From Terriglobales bacterium (lineage in GTDB: Bacteria > Acidobacteriota > Terriglobia > Terriglobales > Acidobacteriaceae), in assembly GCA_035567895.1 (NCBI GenBank), contig DATMPC010000111.1:1-62374 (forward strand): a DNA stretch of 62,374 nt, written 5' to 3'. Below the pieces are notes generated by a model. That model was not told where the DNA came from. It searched no databases and saw only the letters and a list, made by a program, of their open reading frames with translations. A program made the translations under genes and the position numbers. Shown piece by piece: positions 1 through 7,751 of this stretch. Positions within the stretch are counted from its first letter, which is position 1. Every line of letters starts with the position of its first letter.

Positions 1-35
1 TTACGACCAAGAGCTCGGGCGAAAGGAGCCAACGT

Positions 36-398
36 ATGTTGATTATAGGTTGTGATTTTCATCCGAGTGGGCAACAGGTCTTTGGCATGGACAATGAGAC
101 CGGTGAAGTGTTTGCCGAGCAATGGCTGGACCACAGTGGGAAGGCGGTAGCGGAGTTTTATTCGTCGCTTCCGGCCGGAGCCGAGGTGGGAGTAGAGAGC
201 ACGGGCAATCTGTTGTGGTTCGAGCGGGTATTGGCCAAGTACGGACATCGGCTGCGGATCGGGGATGCGCTGCAGATCCAGAAGCAGGAGACGCGCAAGC
301 AGAAGCACGATCGGCGGGCGGCGGAGCTGATCGCGCGGCGGCTGTACGAGAAGCGTTTTCCCGAGCTGCGCTGGGTGTATTGCACACTTCACAGATAG
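36..398 (+). pseudogene. Truncated IS110-family transposase (N-terminal fragment)
   Basis: The 120-residue product matches the N-terminal RuvC-like DEDD half of IS110/IS621-type recombinases: it opens with IIGCDFHPSGQQ (first Asp), then has GVESTGN (Glu) and KQKHDRRAAELIARR. Complete members are about 300-420 residues, with a C-terminal catalytic-serine domain that is absent here. Reading stops soon after ELRWV, where intact relatives continue. By eye the fourth acidic residue of the tetrad is Ala (HDRRA instead of TDRRD), so the fragment also looks catalytically dead. An AAGGAG Shine-Dalgarno sequence precedes the ATG. The upstream element end, where a bridge RNA would lie, is outside the window. 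Confidence 0.8.
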
Positions 399-420
399 CC
401 GACTAGCGGAAGCTGAAAAC

Positions 421-588
421 TGTCATCCTGAGCCCAGTCGTTGGGCGAAGGATCTCCCGCGATGCATGCTCCTGGAATGCACCATCCTGGCTCTTTGGCG
501 AAAATCTTGGGCCGAAGAGCCGGGACGCGACGGTTTCACTTGAAGTATTCCGGGAGATCCTTCGCGCAAAACCGCGCTCAGGATGACA
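421..588. repeat. Palindromic intergenic repeat (TGTCATCCTGAGC family), copy 1
   Basis: The 168-bp element has arms TGTCATCCTGAGC plus CGAAGGATCTCCCG on the left (421-459) and their complements on the right (551-588). The outer and inner parts of each arm are separated by short non-matching spacers. A second copy with the same ends lies at 20107-20285. It follows the broken transposase and precedes the end of the rhomboid-like gene. The structure resembles a non-autonomous (MITE/REP-like) element; no protein is encoded. Confidence 0.75.
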
Positions 589-626
589 GGACTTAAGACA
601 AATCACGAATCGATCGGATGCCGCCT

Positions 627-1448
627 TTAATTCACCCACCCACCACGCTCATCGTCGCGCTTGTCGTCGGGCGGCTTGTAGTTGCCGTACTCGTCGAAGT
701 AGACGTTTCGGTCGTGCTTGCGCATGTACACCTGAAACTTCTTCGCTGCGCGACGACGTTTCCAACGGTAATAGGCATTGCGCAGTCCGTAGATGCGCTC
801 GCTAAGCCCCACAGAGACTCCTCGCCTTAGAAACATCGTGTACCACAGATATCCGGCACCCAGCCCCAGTAAGACAACGCAGAACTGTAGGGCAAAGTGG
901 TAGAGCAACAGATAAGCCGTCTCAATTGCGGCGATGCCGACTACAACCCACTTGATCGGGATCTGGAGAGGAATCGGAAACAGCATGATCGGCGCGCCGC
1001 GATTCATCAGATAAAAGACCATGAGGATCGCGTTCGCTGCAGCGCCCGAGCCTGCAGCAGGGCCCTGCGCGATGACGCCGGTCAACGACAGGCCGACGCC
1101 GACGGCGCCCGAAAGAATCAAGCTGCCGAAAAACAGTCCATAGAACCGCTGTGATCCAATTTGTCCCTCCACTGCGCTGCCGATGAAATAAATTCCAACC
1201 AGGGACAAGAGGAACTGGATGGGATCGGCATACATGAACGGATATGTGACTAGCTGCCACAGCCATCCATGCAACGCCTTGTCCGGCTGTAATGTGCCGA
1301 TTGCGAACGCCGCCTGGCCGAGTGAAGGCGCGAACGCGACCATTAACAGCAGCGCGATGTAAACAGCGGTGCTAAAGAGAATGATCTGCCGAACTGCCCC
1401 GCGGAACGGCGGCAGTCCCATTTCAAATGATTGGTAACGAGGAGACAT
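627..1448 (-). CDS. Rhomboid-like membrane protein, probably inactive
   Basis: This is a multi-pass membrane protein of about 273 residues with a rhomboid-like hydrophobic pattern (about six helices) and a charged C-terminal tail rich in Arg, Lys and Asp. Active rhomboids need a GxSG serine and a helix-6 histidine. Here the corresponding stretch reads SGAAANAIL, and the last core helix (VVLLGLGAGYLWY) has no His, so a serine-protease function is unlikely; a scaffold or chaperone-like pseudoprotease role is inferred. The ATG at 1448 is chosen because the longer frame would run into the M28 peptidase gene ending at 1453. The 4-bp gap suggests co-transcription with that gene. Confidence 0.7.
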   Translation of the reverse strand: MSPRYQSFEMGLPPFRGAVRQIILFSTAVYIALLLMVAFAPSLGQAAFAIGTLQPDKALHGWLWQLVTYPFMYADPIQFLLSLVGIYFIGSAVEGQIGSQRFYGLFFGSLILSGAVGVGLSLTGVIAQGPAAGSGAAANAILMVFYLMNRGAPIMLFPIPLQIPIKWVVVGIAAIETAYLLLYHFALQFCVVLLGLGAGYLWYTMFLRRGVSVGLSERIYGLRNAYYRWKRRRAAKKFQVYMRKHDRNVYFDEYGNYKPPDDKRDDERGGWVN

Positions 1449-1452
1449 ACGT

Positions 1453-2931
1453 TCACATCCCGGACGAAGAGGCTGCGGCTCTGCCGGGTACGTCGATTCT
1501 ACCGCTCGGACGCGGCACAACGGGCAAGCTGGCGTGTCCTTTCGCATCGAGCGCGCGTATGGCGAAAATCACGTTGTCTTTCGAGATCGGCAGTGTGATC
1601 GACATCCCTCCGGCCGGAGCATTCATTGCGTGCTGCCAGTAAGGCTGATCGGCATCGCGCCACAGAATTTGATACTGCGTCGCCAGTCCCCCAGGAGAGG
1701 CCTCCCAGGTGAGAGTCGTGTCGTTCGTGAGTCCACGCGTATCGATGCGGACATTGGCTGGGGGAGCCGGCGCCAGGGCCAGCGATGCCAACGTGGCCGC
1801 GTTCATGCGAGCGACATTGCCTACGTAGGCGAAATCGACGAATTTCAGCATGTCGCCATATTCGATGCCATTCTCCGTGCGGACGTTTTGATGCTGATGA
1901 TTAAAGTCCTCGCGATACTCAGTGAAGCGCACTCCGGCGAATCCTTCTTCATTGAATGCCGTGTGATCTCCACCGCGCAGGAAGCGGTCACGACGAAAGA
2001 TCAGCGTGGGCTGAAATTTGGGAAGATACTCCTTTGCCGTGCTGCGGATGTAGCGAGCCAGTTCGCGCGACGGGGAATCGTTCTCCCCGCCGAGGTTGCG
2101 CATGCGCGTCACATCCTCCGGCTTCTCCGAGGCAGGTATGCCCTCCGAAAAAACGCGGACTGTGTCCTTACGCTGCAGTGTGTCAGCCGGCGTAGTGTTG
2201 CCGCCAACGATGTCGTTGTTGAGAACGCCTTGAATATCCCACCCTTCCTGGCGTGCCATTTGCGCGAAGTGCTTCGCGCCGTCGAGTCCTTGCTCCTCAC
2301 CAGCCACGCTCAGAAAAATCAGTGTTGCGGGAAATTTGTATTTGCTAAGCACGCGGGCGCATTCCAGGCTTACAGCCGTTCCGCTGGCGTCGTCGTTAGC
2401 ACCGGGAGCGGCGTCTTTCGTGTTCAGAGTGTCGGAGTTGCGGGAGTCGTAGTGCCCGGTGACGAGGTAGATGCGTTTCGCGCTCTCCGGATCGGAGCCT
2501 TGCAGTGCCGCATAGACATTCGTCAGAGGTGTAGGAGTGGGTATCCGCGCAGCCACCGGTTGGGTGAAAGAGTCGGTCTTCACCTGCAGACATCCCCCAC
2601 ACGCCTGCGCGTAGCGCTCGAACTCCTCTTGGATCCATTTGGCCGCGGCGGTCACGCCCAATCCTTGAGAGATCATTTCCTGATCGTTCGATGAGAGGGT
2701 GTTCCGGTTGTTGAATGTCACGAGCTTCTCGATGGTGGCTTGGACGCGCTCCGGGGAGATCTGCTTGAGAGCCTCGGCGATCTGCGGATCGGGATGAGAA
2801 GCATTCAGGTCTATTTCAGTTACCTTGACTGAAGCTGGCCTGGGCGGTTGAGGAGTCTGTTGAGCAACACTGAATGTGAGAGGGGACAGCAAAAACGCGA
2901 ACCGCAAGGTTCGCAGTATGGAATTGGCCAC
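1453..2931 (-). CDS. Secreted M28-family zinc aminopeptidase
   Basis: The protein has 492 residues, with a signal peptide at about 1-23. The M28 metal-ligand set is complete: His160 and Asp162 in GHYDS, Asp180 in GANDDASG, Glu212/213 in AGEEQG, Asp240 in NNDIVGG, and a later His in GGDHTAF. A fibronectin-III-like module follows at roughly 400-475. It should release N-terminal amino acids from peptides in the periplasm or outside the cell. The start is GTG at 2931. The rhomboid-like gene follows 4 bp downstream on the same strand, so the two are probably one operon. Substrate preference cannot be read from the sequence. Confidence 0.9.
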   Translation of the reverse strand: MANSILRTLRFAFLLSPLTFSVAQQTPQPPRPASVKVTEIDLNASHPDPQIAEALKQISPERVQATIEKLVTFNNRNTLSSNDQEMISQGLGVTAAAKWIQEEFERYAQACGGCLQVKTDSFTQPVAARIPTPTPLTNVYAALQGSDPESAKRIYLVTGHYDSRNSDTLNTKDAAPGANDDASGTAVSLECARVLSKYKFPATLIFLSVAGEEQGLDGAKHFAQMARQEGWDIQGVLNNDIVGGNTTPADTLQRKDTVRVFSEGIPASEKPEDVTRMRNLGGENDSPSRELARYIRSTAKEYLPKFQPTLIFRRDRFLRGGDHTAFNEEGFAGVRFTEYREDFNHQHQNVRTENGIEYGDMLKFVDFAYVGNVARMNAATLASLALAPAPPANVRIDTRGLTNDTTLTWEASPGGLATQYQILWRDADQPYWQHAMNAPAGGMSITLPISKDNVIFAIRALDAKGHASLPVVPRPSGRIDVPGRAAASSSGM

Positions 2932-3068
2932 CTGAATGTTCCTTTTCGTATCTGGCAGAGACTTGACGGCGAAAACTGTTAGATTCTAAAACTACGGAAG
3001 TGGCTATCACCACCCGGCACTCATTAAATCTTGTAATGTAGAAGCCCGCGACTAACGGAGGCAATGCA

Positions 3069-3266
3069 ATGGTCCTGTGTCCCGAATGCGAGACCGATCT
3101 GGACATTGAAGAAGATGATGTGGAAGAAGGCGACGTAGTCTCCTGCGCTGAATGCGGCAGCGACTTCGAAGTCATTACCGCGAATCCGCTGGAACTCAAG
3201 AAAGTGGACGAAGAAGACGACGAAGAAGAAGAAGGGGACGAAGAGGAGGAGGAAGACGAAGAGTGA
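3069..3266 (+). CDS. LysW-like zinc-ribbon protein with acidic tail
   Basis: The protein has 65 residues. Two cysteine pairs (CPEC near residue 4 and CAEC near residue 26) form a zinc ribbon spaced as in LysW, the amino-group carrier protein of lysine/arginine biosynthesis. The following sequence FEVITANPLEL also resembles LysW. LysW ends in EDWGE, whose last Glu carries the substrate; here the C-terminus is about 20 almost purely Asp/Glu residues ending EDEE. No lysX, lysZ or other LysW-pathway gene is nearby. It may be a LysW relative or an unrelated acidic zinc-ribbon protein. It shares a 4-bp GTGA overlap with the next gene. Confidence 0.75.
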   Translation: MVLCPECETDLDIEEDDVEEGDVVSCAECGSDFEVITANPLELKKVDEEDDEEEEGDEEEEEDEE

Positions 3267-3649
3267 TTAGGGATCGTCGCCACGCGGCAGCGTCCCTCGC
3301 TGTTGCCTTCATGCTCGCCACATCATGCCTGGCCATCGCGGGCGACCCACAAAAACGCGAACTCGAGCCTTATGCCTTGCTCTTCGGCACTCTGTACGGT
3401 CCCGACCAGCGTCCCGCATACGGCGTGAAAATCAAAATCCGCCGCGCCGATCAGAAGAAAGCAAAATGGGAACTCTACTCGAACCACCAGGGCGAATTCG
3501 CGCAGCGCGTGCCAGCGGGCAAAGCCGATTACATCATCACCGCCGACGTGAAAGGCAATCCCAAGCCTGAATTAACTGTGCATGTCGATAACGACGAGCG
3601 CAAGGATTTCGTTTTGCATATGAAAGGCAGCGAAAAACACAGCAATTAG
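3263..3649 (+). CDS. Secreted carboxypeptidase-regulatory-like (Ig/CNA-B fold) protein
   Basis: The protein has 128 residues from a GTG at 3263, which overlaps the stop of the zinc-ribbon gene (GTGA). This start gives a clean signal peptide (HAAASLAVAFMLATSCLAIA), unlike longer in-frame starts. The mature part has a beta-sandwich signature: GTLYGPDQRPAYGVKIKI, then GEFAQRVPAGKADYIITA and ELTVHVDNDE, as in carboxypeptidase-regulatory-like or transthyretin-like modules. A binding or structural role in the envelope is likely; there are no catalytic residues. Whether the Cys in the signal region is a lipobox is unclear. Confidence 0.75.
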   Translation: MIRDRRHAAASLAVAFMLATSCLAIAGDPQKRELEPYALLFGTLYGPDQRPAYGVKIKIRRADQKKAKWELYSNHQGEFAQRVPAGKADYIITADVKGNPKPELTVHVDNDERKDFVLHMKGSEKHSN

Positions 3650-3723
3650 CGATCAGCGATTAGCTAAAACCGAAGACAAACTAGAGGTCTAGGTCGGGTT
3701 TAGCTAATTGCTAATCGCTAATT
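3644..3723. repeat. 25-bp inverted repeat built on TTAGC/GCTAA words
   Basis: The left arm at 3644-3668 (AATTAGCGATCAGCGATTAG followed by CTAAA) and the right arm at 3699-3723 are complementary at 23 of 25 positions, with a 30-bp spacer. It lies between convergent genes (3263-3649 and 3740-3892) and could act as a bidirectional terminator or be a mobile palindrome. The adjoining word GCTAATTGCTTACCGCT recurs almost exactly inside pcrA near 5398-5414. Confidence 0.75.
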
Positions 3724-3739
3724 GCTTACCGCTGCTCTT

Positions 3740-3892
3740 CTACCTCTTTGCAGTACCGCGCACCATCTTCTTCATCTTGCGTTTCGCGGAGCCGCGCGGA
3801 ACTGTGCGCTTGGCCTTGGGAGTTGCTTTTTTGCGGGCTGTCCGCTTTGCCTTCTTACGATCTTCCTCACTGAGAGACTTTGTATTTGCCAT
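3740..3892 (-). CDS. Small Lys/Arg-rich basic protein (50 aa)
   Basis: The frame starts at an ATG at 3892 behind an AGGAACTCA Shine-Dalgarno and ends at a TAG at 3740. The product begins MANTKSLSEEDRKKAKRTAR and ends KKMVRGTAKR; about 40% of residues are Lys or Arg and none is Cys. The composition resembles the C-terminal tails of bacterial histone-H1-like proteins and small nucleic-acid-binding proteins, so DNA or RNA binding is inferred. The good ribosome-binding site and the codon pattern make it a real gene that a length cut-off would miss. The family is not recognised. Confidence 0.65.
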   Translation of the reverse strand: MANTKSLSEEDRKKAKRTARKKATPKAKRTVPRGSAKRKMKKMVRGTAKR

Positions 3893-3987
3893 TGAGTTCC
3901 TATCTGAATGATGTGTTCGTAAAAGTTGCCACTAGGATTGTAATGGCTTCAAGCAAGAATCACGTAAGCCCCTCACTCATGCGAGAC

Positions 3988-4173
3988 CTACGACTCTCGA
4001 ATGAACATTCGCACTATGATGGCCGCGACAATCATGACCAAACCAATCCACACTAGCACTCGGCCTGCCTGAAATGTGGCTGCACTCTGAGCGGCTCGGC
4101 CCAGAACGAAACCGATTAGGGCAATGCCCAGCCCGCCCCACCGCAGCAGATTTCTAAGCGCTTGCTTGCTCAC
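3988..4173 (-). CDS. Small two-helix membrane protein coupled to pcrA
   Basis: The protein has 61 residues with two predicted transmembrane helices (GLGIALIGFVLG and VLVWIGLVMIVAAIIV) separated by a short polar loop, and a basic N-terminus. Its ATG at 4173 overlaps the pcrA stop by 4 bp, so translation is probably coupled to that of the helicase. The family is not recognised and the function is unknown. Confidence 0.6.
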   Translation of the reverse strand: MSKQALRNLLRWGGLGIALIGFVLGRAAQSAATFQAGRVLVWIGLVMIVAAIIVRMFIRES

Positions 4174-6893
4174 ACTCTCTCGAGTTGCGCGAACTTTTCG
4201 ACCAACTTCTTGAGTCCGAACTGCGGGAATTGTACCGTAAGCTTGGCCTCGTCTCCGTCACCCTCGCGCTTGTAGACTGTGCCTTCTCCATACTTCGGAT
4301 GACGAACGCGCTGGCCGGGACGAAATCCGCGTTTGCCCGTCGGCTCAGCGACTTCGACTTTCGGGCGCGAGAACTTCTTGCCACGTGAAGCAAAGAATTC
4401 GGCGATGTTGTCGATCGACTGATACGGCGAACTTCTGTCCCCGTTGCGCTTGGTCGAATAGGCTCTCTCCGATGCGAGCGAGCGTCCTATGCGTGCTCGG
4501 GCCGCGGCGCTCTGATCTTCGTCCTCATAGCTGTAATGGCGGCCTTCGTCGACTTCGCTAAAGGCCGCGGCGCTGAATGCTGCTTCTCGCGCGCTGCTGC
4601 GACGCGAGCCACCGATCTCCTCCATCAACTGAGGCGGAATTTCTTCGAGAAACCGCGAGGGCACGCTGGCCTCGGGCAGATCACTGCCGTAGCGGCGGCG
4701 ATACCGCGCACGACTCACTACTAACGTATCCATCGCGCGCGTCATTCCGACATAACAGAGACGGCGTTCCTCCTCCATCTCTTCAGGATTAAGGAACGTG
4801 CGCGAATGAGGGAAAAGGCCTTCTTCCATTCCGACGAGGAATACGAGCGGGAACTCAAGGCCCTTGGCCGAGTGCAGTGTCATCAGCGTAATGCGCGAGC
4901 CTTCTTCATATTGATCCGTGTCGCTCACCAGTGCGGCATGATCGAGGAACTCGCCCAGAGTTTCACCGCGATCGGCCGAATCGCGCGCGGCATTTACGAG
5001 TTCCTGAAGGTTTTCAATTCGGGAAAACGACTCAGGCGAGGCTTCTTCTTCGAGGGCCTTCACATAGCCGGTGCGATCAATAAGGAACTTAATGACCTCT
5101 GGCAATGTTGCCGCGCTGCCCGGCGCACGGAAGCCCTCGACGGCCGTCTCGTCCGCCCATGCGGATGGCTCGCCCTGACCTTCAGGTAAAGATCCGTCTG
5201 AGGCGGACTGCGTCTCTACGATTCTGCGTGGGGCCTCAACAGGTTCTGGCTGTTCCCACGATCCAAACAACTCATGTTGATTGTTGGAACCAAAATCAAA
5301 GCTGATGCTTTCATCTTCGTTTGCCGCTTCGTCACCCATGACATCTTCGCCCACAGGTGAGGGCGCCGGTACCACAGGGTTCAGCTTGTTGCTCACTGCT
5401 AATTGCTTATCGCTCTGCGAAGCAGCGTCTGCGGCGAGGCGCTCCACAAAACTCCCGCCCAGCATCGCCCGCGCATCCTCGATGATCTGCTTGAAATCGG
5501 CGAGCGCCTGAACGGCGCGCCCGGGGAGCAGCTTCTCCTGAATCGTCTGCTCCATGGCGCTCCACATGCTCACTCCGGTTTCGAGTGAGAGTCTTTCCAG
5601 CGTCTCTAGTGTCGTCTTGCCGATACCACGCGGTGGCGTGTTGACCACACGCAGTAACGCAATCGAGTCGTCGGGGTTCTGCAGGAGCTTCAGGTACGAG
5701 ATCATGTCCTTGATCTCGGCGCGCTCGTAGAAGGAAAAGCCGCCTACGACGTTATACGTCAGCCCATAACGACGCAGAGCCTCTTCGAACAACCGCGACT
5801 GTGAGTTGGTGCGATAGAGAATTGCGGCACGGCGAGGCTCATCGGTCTCGCTCGGTTCTTTCAAGAAGCGTGACATGTAATCAGCAGCGAAGAGCGCTTC
5901 ATTCTCGCCATCGGGTGCTTCGTAGTAGTAAATCGGAGTCCCGCCGGTGCGATCGGTCCACAGCGTCTTGCCCTTGCGCTGCTTGTTGTTGCTCACCACC
6001 GCCGATGCGCCTTCGAGGATGTTCTGCGTCGAGCGGTAGTTCTGCTCGAGGCGAATGATTTTCACTTCGGGAAAGTCGCGCTCGAACTCGAGAATGTTGC
6101 GAATGTCGGCGCCACGCCAGGAATAGATCGACTGATCTTCATCCCCGACTACACAGATGTTGTGGTGTTCCCCCGCAAGCAGCTTCATCAGCTCATATTG
6201 CGGGCGGTTCGTGTCCTGATATTCGTCGATGAGGATGTATTCGTAGCGCTGGTTATAGCGGCGGCGCACCTCGCCCGAACTCTTCAGCAGACGCACGGCC
6301 TCGAGCAGGAGATCGTCGAAGTCCAAGGCATTGGCCTTGCGCAGCTCCTGGCGATAGATCTCGTAAACATGCGCGACGCGTTCGGTATTCGGATCGGCAG
6401 AGTTGAGATACACCTCCTGTGGATCGAGCATGTGATTCTTCGCCCAAGAGATGCGCCCAAGAACACTGCGCGGGGTGAGCTGCTTGTCGTCAATGCCGAG
6501 GCGACGAATAGCCGCTTTCACCAGCGACTGCTGATCCGCTTCGTCGTAGATGGCAAAAGATTTAGTCAGTCCCTGATCGCCAATGCGCAGCGCTTCGATG
6601 TCGCGCCGCAGCAAGCGTACGCAAAAGGAATGGAAGGTCGAGATTCGCGGCTGGGCGACGGAGAAGTGCCCGACGAGCCGGCTCACGCGTTCGCCCATCT
6701 CGGCCGCGGCCTTGTTGGTGAACGTGACCGCTAAGATCGAGTCGGGCGCTACGCCGTGGTCCTCGATCAGATGTGCGATCCGATGCGTAATGACGCGAGT
6801 CTTGCCCGATCCCGCTCCGGCCAGGATCAGCACCGGCCCGTTCACAGTCTCGGCGGCCTCCCGCTGTTGCGGATTGAGGGTACTGAGGTCCAA
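4170..6893 (-). CDS. pcrA: UvrD/PcrA-type superfamily 1 DNA helicase
   Basis: This is an ATP-dependent 3'-5' helicase of repair and replication. Its 907 residues carry the SF1A motifs: Walker A AGAGSGKT at 25-32, Walker B DEYQDT near 222, motif III GDEDQSIYSWRGAD, QNYRST, and TLHSAKGLEF with VGMTRA in domain 2. A conserved PcrA C-terminal module with VRHPKYGEGTV is present. At 907 residues it is longer than the usual 720-780; roughly 100 low-complexity residues (about 490-590) interrupt the region before the GYVKALEEE motif, and part of the corresponding DNA resembles an intergenic repeat. It is divergent from the acetyltransferase at 7139 and overlaps the downstream membrane-protein gene by 4 bp. 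Confidence 0.95.
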   Translation of the reverse strand: MDLSTLNPQQREAAETVNGPVLILAGAGSGKTRVITHRIAHLIEDHGVAPDSILAVTFTNKAAAEMGERVSRLVGHFSVAQPRISTFHSFCVRLLRRDIEALRIGDQGLTKSFAIYDEADQQSLVKAAIRRLGIDDKQLTPRSVLGRISWAKNHMLDPQEVYLNSADPNTERVAHVYEIYRQELRKANALDFDDLLLEAVRLLKSSGEVRRRYNQRYEYILIDEYQDTNRPQYELMKLLAGEHHNICVVGDEDQSIYSWRGADIRNILEFERDFPEVKIIRLEQNYRSTQNILEGASAVVSNNKQRKGKTLWTDRTGGTPIYYYEAPDGENEALFAADYMSRFLKEPSETDEPRRAAILYRTNSQSRLFEEALRRYGLTYNVVGGFSFYERAEIKDMISYLKLLQNPDDSIALLRVVNTPPRGIGKTTLETLERLSLETGVSMWSAMEQTIQEKLLPGRAVQALADFKQIIEDARAMLGGSFVERLAADAASQSDKQLAVSNKLNPVVPAPSPVGEDVMGDEAANEDESISFDFGSNNQHELFGSWEQPEPVEAPRRIVETQSASDGSLPEGQGEPSAWADETAVEGFRAPGSAATLPEVIKFLIDRTGYVKALEEEASPESFSRIENLQELVNAARDSADRGETLGEFLDHAALVSDTDQYEEGSRITLMTLHSAKGLEFPLVFLVGMEEGLFPHSRTFLNPEEMEEERRLCYVGMTRAMDTLVVSRARYRRRYGSDLPEASVPSRFLEEIPPQLMEEIGGSRRSSAREAAFSAAAFSEVDEGRHYSYEDEDQSAAARARIGRSLASERAYSTKRNGDRSSPYQSIDNIAEFFASRGKKFSRPKVEVAEPTGKRGFRPGQRVRHPKYGEGTVYKREGDGDEAKLTVQFPQFGLKKLVEKFAQLERV

Positions 6894-7138
6894 GTTCTCA
6901 GTTTAAAAGAAGACGCTAAGAATTGCCCTCTGCTCGGCCGCTCTGAGGGAAAGCGTTTCGAGTTTCAAGTTTCGAGGTTCGGCAAGACCCCGTTGTGTGC
7001 GTTCAGGCGAACCTAATCGATGAAGCCAGAGCCGCCGGCAGTTCAAACCTGCCCACAACACATCCATATTCAATAAGTACTAATTGCAACTAACAAGATA
7101 TTGGACGTATTAATGGCGTAGAGCATAGATTTTTGTGT

Positions 7139-7672
7139 ATGGAAACCTCAGCCCATTCACCGGTTCTGAACATGTTGATCTCAGACGCAATGACCGGGCA
7201 CATGCCTGCGATCCATTTACGACCGTTCAAGCCCGGCGACGAAGCTGCATTCCGCAGTCTCAACGAAGCCTGGATCGCGAAGTATTTTGTGATCGAGCCG
7301 GCAGATCGCGTTGTCTTGGAGAACCCCGTGGCCAATATTCTTCGGCCAGGCGGACATATTTTCATGGCGCTCGCCGAGAACCGGCCGGTGGGCTGCTGTG
7401 CGTTGCTCCCCATGGGACCTGGAGAGTTCGAACTCGCCAAGATGGCTGTGTTGGAACAAGAGCGTGGTCGCGGCATTGGGCGGAAGGTACTCGAGTATGC
7501 GATCACGCAAGCAAAGAAGCTGGGTGCAGAGCGGCTATACCTCGAAACAAATCGCAAGCTCGCGAATGCGATTCATCTTTACGAATCAGTTGGCTTTCAG
7601 CACGTCTCTCCAGAGCAGGTAATCCCTTCGCCATACGCGCGCGCCAACGTGTTCATGGAGATGCAGATTTGA
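7139..7672 (+). CDS. GNAT-family N-acetyltransferase
   Basis: The protein has about 177 residues with a GNAT fold. Strand 1 is IHLRPFKPGDE, the central acetyl-CoA segment is ELAKMAVLEQERGRGIGRK (the Q/RxxGxG/A loop as RGRGIG), and the C-terminal part is ANAIHLYESVGF. Its substrate cannot be assigned. The start is uncertain: ATG at 7139 or the in-frame ATGs near 7169, 7187 and 7202, which would place the fold closer to the N-terminus. No operon partner. Confidence 0.85.
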   Translation: METSAHSPVLNMLISDAMTGHMPAIHLRPFKPGDEAAFRSLNEAWIAKYFVIEPADRVVLENPVANILRPGGHIFMALAENRPVGCCALLPMGPGEFELAKMAVLEQERGRGIGRKVLEYAITQAKKLGAERLYLETNRKLANAIHLYESVGFQHVSPEQVIPSPYARANVFMEMQI

Positions 7673-7751
7673 CGTATTTCGGCGTGAGTGACGCCAACGA
7701 ATGCCCTTGAGTCCCCCCAGTGGGCGGGACTGTACCTGCACCTGCCTCTCT

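Noticed and set aside
1534-2694. Long plus-strand open frame (386 codons) inside the M28 peptidase gene
   Set aside because: It lies fully antisense to a peptidase with all catalytic motifs; its product has no recognisable domain and an Arg-rich composition typical of antisense frames in GC-rich DNA.
3152-3262. Longer start for the secreted beta-sandwich protein
   Set aside because: It would read out of frame through the zinc-ribbon gene and give an Arg-rich N-terminus without signal peptide; GTG 3263 overlaps the preceding stop and starts a signal peptide.
6162-6734. 190-codon plus-strand frame within pcrA
   Set aside because: It is antisense to conserved helicase motifs and has no recognisable domain.
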